Shown: positions 9,601-15,362 of the stretch, in pieces | How the letters are laid out: each line of letters opens with the position of its first letter | Position numbering within the stretch: position 1 is the stretch's first letter | DNA from: Bacteroidota bacterium | GTDB taxonomy: Bacteria; Bacteroidota; Bacteroidia; Bacteroidales; PUMT01 | Direction of reading: 5' to 3' | Assembly: GCA_003551495.1 (NCBI GenBank) | Contig: PUMT01000195.1 | Span: forward strand, 1 to 38,124 | DNA length: 38,124 nucleotides | Position numbers and translations under genes: made by a program | The notes under the pieces: generated by a model | Seen by the model: only the letters and a program-made list of their open reading frames with translations | What the model was told of the DNA's origin: nothing | The model's database searches: none

Positions 9601-9739
9601 TGTGGATCAGGAAAAAACAACTGCCCTGCAGTTGATGAATGAGCTGGCAAGAATGGCTGGAAACTTTGATCAGGAAGAGTTGTCTGAAGAGATAAAGGAA
9701 ACATTTGAAATGTTCCTTACCAGGCTATCATCATTATAG
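6674..9739 (+). CDS. DUF2723 (TMEM260-like) multi-pass membrane glycosyltransferase with C-terminal TPR-like region
   Basis: A large integral membrane protein of about 1,021 residues belonging to DUF2723, a GT-C-fold family related to eukaryotic TMEM260 protein O-mannosyltransferase. Seen: an acidic motif just after the first membrane segment (SWWDCSERI) followed by the conserved HPPGAP, about a dozen hydrophobic segments, a soluble domain containing THGDNDTFPLWYAQ, and a C-terminal helical region resembling TPR repeats. The likely role is sugar transfer to exported proteins, inferred from family knowledge. The frame is open from an ATG at 6563, but I choose 6674: it has GAAGGA seven bases upstream, a -7 box lies between the two, and the translation upstream looks non-conserved. 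No glycosylation genes are adjacent. Confidence 0.9.
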   Translation: MEKISLKFYEKLNTLTGWFVFLVAVIVFFLTLEPTASWWDCSERITASYKLEIPHPPGAPFFMLLGRFFTLFAPSGSSAALFMNGMSALAASFTVMLLFWIITHFARKIVIGENNEISSGKVLSILGSGLVGALALCFSTSFWFVAVEAEAYATSAFFTAFVFWCILKWEYVANHKHSHRWLILIAYLMGLSIGVHLLNLLAIPAIVFVYYLRKYPATRKGIIYSSLVSVLLLGSFIWIIIPGVIEIASKFELLFVNSFGLPFNSGVLFFVAALTALIVWALYYTHKKKKPILNTIILGLTMVLIGYSSYALTIIRSSADPPMDQNSPDNVFSLISYLNREQYGQRPLFRGEFYSAPQIDVEEGRPIYIREDGRYEIANYKSEPVYHPDFIGFFPRMYSNSPSHIREYENWGNIRGRRIRVTVDGETEVLTRPTFVENIRFFLRYQVWHMYGRYFMWNFVGRQNDMQGHGEILKGNWLSGIRIIDEMRLGPQTNLPDSIANHPSRNIYFGLPLLLGLFGFFFHLNRNPKDFTAVLLLFVFTGLAIVVYLNQTPIQPRERDYSYVGSFFAFSIWIGLGTLSLIEWMRKKVPLKIAAISTTLITLFAVPLLMASQNWNDHDRSGRFTARDFAFNYLSTCEPDAIIFTHGDNDTFPLWYAQEVEGHRTDVRVANLMLLNTHWYIDQMKLKMNESPPLPLTLPRKKYVEGTNNLLFILDRFDDYVDLRQVVNFIADESSRSKVRLRDGREVDYVPTNKFRIPVDRDKVIENGTVSPELADEVVPAIEWSVDKNFLQKNHMILLDLLAHNNWERPIYFVTGGTEDALGLEEYFQLEGFAYRLVPVRTEGNDFEYGRVNSEVMYDNFINKFDWGRMNEPDVHLCHYNIRTIRVLRLRQKFSRLANTLLEENRRDSALVVLDRAMELMPSSRVPNDFMMLGLAESYYMAEEPARANEIITDYYKELKDELNYYFRFGGRHRNLVDQEKTTALQLMNELARMAGNFDQEELSEEIKETFEMFLTRLSSL

Positions 9740-9774
9740 CCCTTTATAAAAAAATGCGTGTATTTATTCTGTAA

Positions 9775-9812
9775 AAACAGATATTTTGAAAAGAATATCG
9801 AAATATCTGTTT
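9775..9812. repeat. 12-bp perfect inverted repeat with a nested alternative hairpin
   Basis: Arms 9775-9786 and 9801-9812 (AAACAGATATTT and its exact complement) enclose a 14-base loop. A second pairing, GATATT with AATATC (9780-9785 with 9794-9799), would exclude the first. It lies 35 bases after the DUF2723 stop. There is no U-tract, so it may be an mRNA 3' end structure or weak terminator, or an operator in the region upstream of the Rrf2 gene. Confidence 0.5.
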
Positions 9813-9886
9813 GCAGCCGGAGCAGTATTCCCTGGAAATAAATTTTTTTCAACCTGCCTGTGTGTTATTTAGGTTAAATTTTTATG

Positions 9887-9894
9887 TATATTTG
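9887..9894 (+). promoter_or_regulatory. -7 promoter element for the Rrf2 regulator
   Basis: TATATTTG is an exact match to TAnnTTTG and lies 41 bases before the start codon. No clear TTTG at -33 is visible. That would fit an activated or weak promoter, but this is inference. Confidence 0.5.
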
Positions 9895-9935
9895 TCAAAA
9901 TGTTATTCTGGTAATTAAATACTTTCTTATCTTAA

Positions 9936-10334
9936 ATGTCGAAGATTATTGCAATTTCGGAAGCGGCTTCTATAGCCCTGCACGGTATGATACTGGTCGC
10001 AAGGTCTGATCAACCCGTGAGCGTTCATCACATTGCAGAAGAAACAGGTGCTTCAAGACACCATGTTGCCAAGATCATGCAAAGGCTTGCCAAAAGCAAC
10101 TATCTTAACTCACAGCGTGGCCCGAATGGCGGTTTCACGCTGAAAAAAATTCCGGGTGATATTTCTTTTCTGCAAATTTATGAATCAATTGAAGGTGATA
10201 TTGAGATATCAACCTGCCCTTTAGACAAGCCGATCTGCCCTTTTGACAAGTGCATTATGAACAACGTTACAAACAAAATGACTGAAGAATTCAAAACTCA
10301 TCTTGAAACCCAGACACTTGATCTTTACATCTGA
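9936..10334 (+). CDS. Rrf2-family transcriptional regulator with three-cysteine Fe-S motif (NsrR/IscR type)
   Basis: A 132-residue winged-helix regulator. Seen: the Rrf2 recognition-helix region (IAEETGASRHHVAKIMQRL), the wing RGPNGGFTL, and three C-terminal cysteines C94, C101 and C106 in CPLDKPICPFDKC. IscR and NsrR use CX5CX5C to hold an Fe-S cluster; here the spacing is CX6CX4C, with the same overall span. The gene stands at the head of a ferredoxin-Hcp-NrfHA cluster, so sensing NO or the redox state through an Fe-S cluster is the best inference. No other DNA-binding protein is encoded in this cluster. The start gives the usual SKIIAISEAASIALH N-terminus. I do not give a gene symbol because NsrR, IscR and RsrR cannot be separated by sequence alone. 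Confidence 0.88.
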   Translation: MSKIIAISEAASIALHGMILVARSDQPVSVHHIAEETGASRHHVAKIMQRLAKSNYLNSQRGPNGGFTLKKIPGDISFLQIYESIEGDIEISTCPLDKPICPFDKCIMNNVTNKMTEEFKTHLETQTLDLYI

Positions 10335-10387
10335 GATATCCGCACTTTAATAAAAAGATTCGATTTAAATTTTTTATACCCCTTTAT

Positions 10388-10550
10388 TTTTGTCTGAGGG
10401 CTAAACGTACCACCTCAAATAGAAATCATTAACCCCCCGCAATCAGGTCGGAAAAACCATTTGGTATTGATTTTTGTCTGCCGGGCGAGACCTCTGTTCT
10501 GGAATAAAAGATTATTAACTTCCTGCAATCAGATTAAAAACATAATTGGT
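10388..10550. repeat. Degenerate tandem duplication (about 85 bp unit) in the 410-base gap before the ferredoxin gene
   Basis: Two diverged copies in the same order: ATTTTTGTCTG at 10388 and again at 10470, then ATTAAC...GCAATCAG followed by an A-run and ATT-GGT, ending near 10466 and 10550. The period is about 82-86 bases with small indels. No open frame of interest covers it. It ends where the ferredoxin promoter begins. Apart from this duplication, the promoter and the hairpin, nothing else is seen in 10335-10744. Confidence 0.5.
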
Positions 10551-10552
10551 TC

Positions 10553-10583
10553 TTGGTTGTTTCCGTATTTATTTATATATTTG
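10553..10583 (+). promoter_or_regulatory. Promoter of the ferredoxin gene
   Basis: TTG at 10553-10555 and an exact -7 box TATATTTG at 10576-10583 are separated by 20 bases, the classical Bacteroidota arrangement. The leader would be about 155 bases long, unusually long for this window. Seventeen bases after the start of the -7 box lies TTACTCTTTTA, which recurs at the same offset in the hcp promoter. Confidence 0.6.
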
Positions 10584-10658
10584 CGTACCTAATTACTCTT
10601 TTAAGTGCTTTGACAAAATTAAACTCATTAATACGAATGAATCGTCCATGACGATATT

Positions 10659-10684
10659 TTCAATCTCTTCACAAAAGAGATGAA
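10659..10684 (+). repeat. Hairpin in the ferredoxin mRNA leader
   Basis: TTC-A-ATCTCTT pairs with AAGAGAT-GAA around a CACAA loop, giving ten base pairs with one bulged A. It lies in the predicted 5' leader, 60 bases before the start codon. No U-tract follows. It may be an RNA stability or regulatory element, or a dimeric operator. Confidence 0.45.
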
Positions 10685-10744
10685 TTTTACATCATATGTG
10701 TTATGCATGAAGCGCATATAATTTACCAAACATAATTTATACAG

Positions 10745-11662
10745 ATGGAAAGGGAAATAATAAAAATTGATGAAGAAAAATGCAATGGTTGCGGACTTTG
10801 CATTCCAAACTGCCATGAAGGCGCTTTGCAGATAATTGACGGTAAAGCCAGGCTGGTAAGCGAACTGATGTGTGACGGACTCGGCGCCTGTATAGGGCAT
10901 TGCCCCGAAGATGCACTGGAAATCGAGGTAAGGGAAGCCGAGCCTTATGATGAAATAAAAGTCATAAAAGAAATGGTCCCAAAAGGCAAAAATGTTGTAA
11001 CAGCTCATTTACTGCATCTGAAAGACCATAACGAGGCTGATTATCTCAGTCAGGCTGCCGGCTATCTTACAAAAAACAAGGATAAAATAAACTTCCCTGT
11101 TGAAGAGGTTCTGGCAAAAATTGGAAGTACTCAGAATGCAAAGGAAAGTGGTAAAAGTGTTTCCGCAAGTGAAATGCAGTCCGGTGAAACCCCTGCACCA
11201 AAGGGATGCCCGGGAGCACGTTCCTTCTCTTTCGGTAAGGATAATAATCAGCCGGCAGTTGATAATGACAGCCATTCACCTTCACAATTAAGGCAATGGC
11301 CTGTTCAGCTTCACCTGATCAATCCTGATGCATCACATTTCCGGGGAAGCGATCTGTTACTGGCTGCCGACTGCACTGCTTTTGCATCCGGAAATTTCCA
11401 TTCCGCACATCTTAAAAACAGGACTCTAGCAATAGCTTGTCCGAAACTAGACAGAAATCAGGAGATCTATTTCAATAAGATTGCTGATCTGATTGACAGG
11501 GCAAAAATTAATACCCTTACTGTTATGATAATGGAAGTCCCATGCTGCAGCGGACTTCTTCAAATGGCCAGATCGGCAGTCAAAGAAGCTGCACGAAAAG
11601 TGCCGTTAAAACAGATCACACTGGGTATTAAGGGAAATATTCTGAGTGAGGAATGGGTTTAG
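10745..11662 (+). CDS. 4Fe-4S ferredoxin-domain protein associated with hybrid cluster protein
   Basis: A 305-residue protein with an N-terminal two-cluster ferredoxin domain. Cluster 1 uses C13, C16, C19, C23 (CNGCGLCIPNC). Cluster 2 has C43, C49 and C53, but the second cysteine is a leucine (CDGLGACIGHCP), so it may hold a 3Fe-4S cluster or use another ligand. I recall the same CDGLGAC form in relatives of this protein, so it looks like a family trait. A Ser/Lys-rich linker follows (about residues 125-175), then an alpha/beta C-terminal domain with cysteines in IACPKLD and EVPCCSG. Proteins of this type are often found next to hcp and are plausible electron carriers for Hcp. It has its own promoter and is followed by DUF1360 and hcp. 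The exact role is inferred. Confidence 0.85.
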   Translation: MEREIIKIDEEKCNGCGLCIPNCHEGALQIIDGKARLVSELMCDGLGACIGHCPEDALEIEVREAEPYDEIKVIKEMVPKGKNVVTAHLLHLKDHNEADYLSQAAGYLTKNKDKINFPVEEVLAKIGSTQNAKESGKSVSASEMQSGETPAPKGCPGARSFSFGKDNNQPAVDNDSHSPSQLRQWPVQLHLINPDASHFRGSDLLLAADCTAFASGNFHSAHLKNRTLAIACPKLDRNQEIYFNKIADLIDRAKINTLTVMIMEVPCCSGLLQMARSAVKEAARKVPLKQITLGIKGNILSEEWV

Positions 11663-11697
11663 TATTTTTTCGTTTTTTGAACAAACCTGTTTATTTT

Positions 11698-11729
11698 TTG
11701 TAAAATTGTATGATAAACTATTTTTACAA
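11698..11729. repeat. 8-bp inverted repeat upstream of the DUF1360 gene
   Basis: TTGTAAAA at 11698-11705 and TTTTACAA at 11722-11729 are exact inverted repeats with a 16-base spacer. A competing pair, ATTGTA/TACAAT, overlaps them. It lies between the ferredoxin stop and the DUF1360 start. It is AT-rich, so chance is possible; an operator or a weak 3' hairpin are the alternatives. Confidence 0.3.
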
Positions 11730-11774
11730 TCAGAAATTGACCCTGTTATCCCGGGATCTTAAAAATCAGGTAAT

Positions 11775-12269
11775 ATGAAACTTCCAAAACCTACTAATGC
11801 AGAAAAATGGTGGAATATGGTTTCCACTCTTGTATTTGTTTTACTGGTAATTATTGCCGGGAAACTTTTTGAAGGTGCGGAAGTCGATTTCCGGGAAATA
11901 TCAGCTTTTGAGCTTTTCATTATAATTCTTGCCACCTACAGGGTGACCCGTATGCTGGTGTACGACAGGGTGTTCAAGCTTATACGCGACCTGATACGCA
12001 AAATGGAAGGAAAGGGTTTTGGTGATTCACTGAAAGCAATAGTTACATGCCCCTGGTGTGCAGGTGTATGGCTTGCACTTTTTAACACCTCAATCTATTA
12101 TCTGGTACCTTACGGTGATTTGTTTGTTACTTTAATGGCTGTTGCTGGTGTTGCAACTTTTCTGCAACTTTCAATAAATGTTATAGGCCTTAAAGCAGAT
12201 GAAAAACAGATTGACCTAAAAAGAAAACAGGATAATGAAAGCGGCAAAGATCAAAAAACGGGTTATTAA
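11775..12269 (+). CDS. DUF1360 family membrane protein
   Basis: A 164-residue protein with three to four hydrophobic segments (about residues 15-32, 45-58, 92-110 and 115-135). The DUF1360 signatures are visible: ATYRVTRMLVYDRVF and the cysteine pair TCPWCAGVW. The C-terminus is a short, charged, Lys-rich cytoplasmic tail. The family is known from sporulation-associated and other bacterial proteins, but its biochemical function is not established. Its position between the ferredoxin protein and hcp is the only hint: it might be a membrane anchor or redox-linked partner, which is speculation. The ATG at 11775 starts a normal N-terminus. Confidence 0.75.
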   Translation: MKLPKPTNAEKWWNMVSTLVFVLLVIIAGKLFEGAEVDFREISAFELFIIILATYRVTRMLVYDRVFKLIRDLIRKMEGKGFGDSLKAIVTCPWCAGVWLALFNTSIYYLVPYGDLFVTLMAVAGVATFLQLSINVIGLKADEKQIDLKRKQDNESGKDQKTGY

Positions 12270-12386
12270 GTATCTCCGGAATAATGAGAATTAACAGAAT
12301 AATATGCGTATGAAAATACAATCATTAACCAAAAATCATTTTAAGTCCGGTATATTTCATAACCATTGAATTTTTCAGTAATATTG

Positions 12387-12416
12387 TTGAAAGAACTATT
12401 TTTTTATATATATTTA
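12387..12416 (+). promoter_or_regulatory. Promoter of hcp
   Basis: TTG at 12387-12389 and TATATTTA at 12409-12416 (one mismatch from TAnnTTTG) are 19 bases apart. TTACTATTTTA starts 17 bases after the start of the -7 box, the same offset as TTACTCTTTTA in the ferredoxin promoter, suggesting a shared operator. A small hairpin (CCTG-TACTTG-CAGG, 12448-12461) sits in the leader. Confidence 0.5.
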
Positions 12417-12495
12417 GGCATTAAGTTACTATTTTACTTTATTCATGCCTGTACTTGCAGGTAATTATTAATAACCACTAATAAAAATTATTACT

Positions 12496-14154
12496 ATGAG
12501 TATGTTTTGTTATCAGTGCCAGGAAGCAGCTAAAGGAACAGGTTGCACTGTGAAGGGAGTTTGCGGTAAAACCGGAGACGTTGCAAATCTACAGGACCTG
12601 CTCCTGTTTGTAATCAAGGGTATCTCTTTCTACAACAGGCAAGCTGTAAAAAAAGGCCTGGAAGATCCTGAAGTTGACAAATTTGTGATCAACGGACTTT
12701 TTACAACTGTCACCAACACCAATTTTGACAGGAATGCTTTTATTGACCTTATAGGCAAAGGGCTTGAAATACGTAACAAGCTTAGGGAAAAAGTCGAAAG
12801 CACCGGTTCCGGAGATTCAGATGCAGTCAGGCTTCATGATTCGGCCACATGGGAGCCTTCTTCAATTGATGAATACGATGAAAAGGCCAAATCAACAGGC
12901 GTTTTGTCAACCGAAAATGAAGATATACGCTCCCTGCGAGAGCTAATAACCTACGGACTGAAAGGAATGGCTGCCTATACAGAGCATGCTATGAATCTCG
13001 GACAAAATGACACATCAATACACAAATTTGTTCAGGAAACACTTGTCGCGCTTACAAATGACGACCTGAACGCAGAAGAACTGACAAATCTTGTTTTGGA
13101 AACCGGAAGTTATGGAGTAAAGGCAATGTCTCTTCTGGATAAGGCAAACACTTCAGCTTACGGCAATCCTGAACTCACCAGGGTAAATATTGGAGTCCGC
13201 AACAACCCGGGGATACTTATCAGCGGCCACGACCTGAAGGATATGGAAGAACTGCTTAAGCAGACGGAAGGAACAGGTGTTGATGTGTACACTCACAGTG
13301 AAATGCTGCCTGCCCATTATTACCCTGCTTTCAAGAAATACAGCCATTTTGCAGGTAATTATGGACACTCATGGTGGAAACAGAAAGAAGAGTTTGAAAC
13401 ATTCAACGGCCCCATCCTTTTCACAACAAACTGCATTGTGCCTCCGCCAAAAAACGCAACCTACAAGGATAAGGTTTACACTACAGGTGCAGCAGGGTTC
13501 GACGGATTCCCCCATATACCCCCAAGAAAAGAAGGTGGAGAAAAAGACTTTTCCGGGATAATCGAACATGCAAAAAAATGCAAACCTCCGGTTGAAATAG
13601 AAAACGGCGAAATAGTAGGTGGTTTTGCCCATGCACAGGTTTTTGCGCTGGCCGATAAAGTTGTTGAAGCAGTTAAGTCGGGTGCTATAAGGAAATTTTT
13701 CGTAATGGCCGGATGCGACGGCAGGATGAAAAGTCGTGAATACTATACCGAATTTGCTGATAAACTGCCCGAAGATACTGTAGTTCTGACAGCAGGTTGT
13801 GCTAAATACCGCTATAACAAACTACCTCTTGGCGATATTGGTGGCATACCAAGGGTTCTGGATGCGGGGCAGTGCAACGATTCATATTCTCTGGCAGTAA
13901 TTGCTATGAAACTCAAGGAAGTTTTTGAGCTTAACGATATAAATGAACTGCCCATTGCATACAACATAGCATGGTATGAGCAAAAGGCTGTCATAGTATT
14001 GCTGGCTCTTCTTTCACTTGGAGTGAAAAATATTCATCTTGGCCCAACTCTGCCTGCATTCCTTTCGCCAAACGTAGCAAATGTTCTGGTTGAAAAATTC
14101 GGCATCGGAGGAATTGCCAATGTGGAAGATGATATAAAAATGTTTCTCAGTTAA
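12496..14154 (+). CDS. hcp: Hybrid cluster protein (hydroxylamine reductase / NO reductase)
   Basis: A cytoplasmic Fe-S enzyme that reduces hydroxylamine in vitro and is linked to NO detoxification. All cluster ligands are present. The N-terminal CX2CX8CX5C (C5, C8, C17, C23) is the 4Fe-4S type found in anaerobes such as Desulfovibrio rather than the enterobacterial type. The hybrid-cluster ligands appear as H245, E269, C313, C407, C435, C460, E495 and K497, each one residue beyond the Desulfovibrio positions. The 552-residue length is normal. No hcr reductase gene is adjacent; the upstream ferredoxin protein probably supplies electrons. The gene has its own promoter and a strong terminator. 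Together with nrfHA and the Rrf2 regulator it forms a nitrosative-stress block. Confidence 0.97.
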   Translation: MSMFCYQCQEAAKGTGCTVKGVCGKTGDVANLQDLLLFVIKGISFYNRQAVKKGLEDPEVDKFVINGLFTTVTNTNFDRNAFIDLIGKGLEIRNKLREKVESTGSGDSDAVRLHDSATWEPSSIDEYDEKAKSTGVLSTENEDIRSLRELITYGLKGMAAYTEHAMNLGQNDTSIHKFVQETLVALTNDDLNAEELTNLVLETGSYGVKAMSLLDKANTSAYGNPELTRVNIGVRNNPGILISGHDLKDMEELLKQTEGTGVDVYTHSEMLPAHYYPAFKKYSHFAGNYGHSWWKQKEEFETFNGPILFTTNCIVPPPKNATYKDKVYTTGAAGFDGFPHIPPRKEGGEKDFSGIIEHAKKCKPPVEIENGEIVGGFAHAQVFALADKVVEAVKSGAIRKFFVMAGCDGRMKSREYYTEFADKLPEDTVVLTAGCAKYRYNKLPLGDIGGIPRVLDAGQCNDSYSLAVIAMKLKEVFELNDINELPIAYNIAWYEQKAVIVLLALLSLGVKNIHLGPTLPAFLSPNVANVLVEKFGIGGIANVEDDIKMFLS

Positions 14155-14163
14155 ATTGGGTTG

Positions 14164-14201
14164 AAAATTCCGTTGCCCTTTCAGGGTAACGGAATTTTTT
14201 T
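14164..14201 (+). terminator. Strong intrinsic terminator after hcp
   Basis: A 16-bp stem (AAAATTCCGTTGCCCT with its complement, one G-U pair) around a TTC loop, followed by a T-run. It ends about 16 bases before the cupin start, so the cupin is either read through or has a very compact promoter. Confidence 0.92.
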
Positions 14202-14216
14202 AATTAAATAAAAAAA

Positions 14217-14552
14217 ATGACACATCATAAAGAATTCAAGAAATCTGAAAAATTCAGGTTCAACAATGAGATTGGCTATGCTGAAGGTGGCATTGTAAGT
14301 AAAAATGTTCTTAAGAGAAAAACCGGGAATATTTCACTTTTCGCATTTGACAAAGGTGAAGGACTCAGCGAGCATACTGCCCCCTTTGATGCAATGGTGC
14401 AGATTACCGAAGGCAAAGCTTTGGTTACAATCGATAAAAAGAGTTATAATCTGGAGGAGGGCGAAACCATAATAATGCCTGCAAACATACCGCACGCATT
14501 GAAAGCATCCGAAAAGTTCAAAATGGTGCTTACAATGATAAAAGAGGAGTAG
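14217..14552 (+). CDS. Small cupin-domain protein
   Basis: A 111-residue single-domain cupin. Seen: the first cupin motif region (SEHTAPFDAMVQITEGKALVTI) and the second (LEEGETIIMPANIPHALKA). The metal site looks reduced: H53 (SEHTAP) and the second-motif H (IPHAL) are visible, but the usual second His of the HxH pair is not. Similar small cupins often stand beside hcp in anaerobes, though no specific reaction is established. It lies directly behind the hcp terminator, so expression may depend on read-through. A binding or sensing role rather than catalysis is possible. Confidence 0.85.
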   Translation: MTHHKEFKKSEKFRFNNEIGYAEGGIVSKNVLKRKTGNISLFAFDKGEGLSEHTAPFDAMVQITEGKALVTIDKKSYNLEEGETIIMPANIPHALKASEKFKMVLTMIKEE

Positions 14553-14593
14553 CCAGGTTTGATCCTTTTATGATAATTTTTTTCTTGCCTGTG

Positions 14594-14635
14594 TTGTACT
14601 TTCGGATTAAAAAAATTTATGTACATTTGAAAGTA
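14594..14635 (+). promoter_or_regulatory. Candidate nrfHA promoter overlapped by an inverted repeat
   Basis: TACATTTG at 14622-14629 matches the -7 consensus. TTG at 14594-14596 is a possible but distant -33 element. TACTTTC (14597-14603) and GAAAGTA (14629-14635) are exact inverted 7-mers that bracket the promoter and may be a regulator site. The leader would be about 95 bases. Confidence 0.45.
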
Positions 14636-14728
14636 AATCGGTTTTCGGGTACATATTAGCCATAATTATGGTTGTAAACTTTTAAGGTAAGATGCATCAG
14701 GTCTAAGAGTTAATTTAAATATTTACCC

Positions 14729-15319
14729 ATGAAGCGGATCATCAAATTTCTGGCACCACCTCCAAAATGGCAACCGGCTGTAGTTGTGTTGCTTGGAGTT
14801 TTTACCGGAATCCTTATCCTGATTGTACACGCATCCGAAGTTCAGTCATATATATCTGATAATCCTGAAACCTGCATAAACTGTCATGTAATGTATCCGC
14901 AGTATGCTTCCTGGTCAAAAAGCAGTCACCGGGAAGCCGCAAACTGTGCCGATTGCCATGTCCCGCATGACAATTTCGTAAGAAAATACTATTTCAAAGC
15001 CAAGGACGGCATGCGTCATGCCACAATTTTTACTGCAAGGACTGAACCCCAGGTAATCGAAATTAAGCCCTCGGGTATTAACGTTGTTCAGGAAAACTGC
15101 ATCAGATGCCATATTGATCTGGTTGAAACAACCCGTATTGTTGAAGTTACAGGAACCGGTCATGCCAAAGGCGACGGGCACCGGTGCTGGGACTGCCACA
15201 GGGAAGTTCCTCACGGAACTGTAAGGAGCCTCTCTTCAGCACCATTTTCACTTGTTCCAAGACTTCCGTCGCTGACCCCAAAATGGTTTGAACGTTTAAG
15301 AGATGATGATAATAACTGA
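14729..15319 (+). CDS. nrfH: Cytochrome c nitrite reductase small subunit, tetraheme quinol dehydrogenase
   Basis: A membrane-anchored tetraheme cytochrome that takes electrons from menaquinol and passes them to NrfA. Seen: one N-terminal membrane segment (about residues 16-34) and four CxxCH heme sites, at residues 49-53 (CINCHVM, with the Met that is the unusual heme-1 ligand in NrfH), 73-77, 124-128 and 153-157. The 196-residue length is slightly above typical. nrfA follows after 43 bases on the same strand, the standard nrfHA pair of anaerobic and epsilon/delta-type bacteria, distinct from the nrfBCD system of enterics. Confidence 0.96.
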   Translation: MKRIIKFLAPPPKWQPAVVVLLGVFTGILILIVHASEVQSYISDNPETCINCHVMYPQYASWSKSSHREAANCADCHVPHDNFVRKYYFKAKDGMRHATIFTARTEPQVIEIKPSGINVVQENCIRCHIDLVETTRIVEVTGTGHAKGDGHRCWDCHREVPHGTVRSLSSAPFSLVPRLPSLTPKWFERLRDDDNN

Positions 15320-15362
15320 ATAAAAGAAAAAAATTGAATATATAACTTAAAAACTCCCTGAA

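Noticed and set aside
10388-10550. CRISPR array
   Set aside because: Only two diverged units, with no conserved short repeat and spacer pattern and no cas genes in the window.
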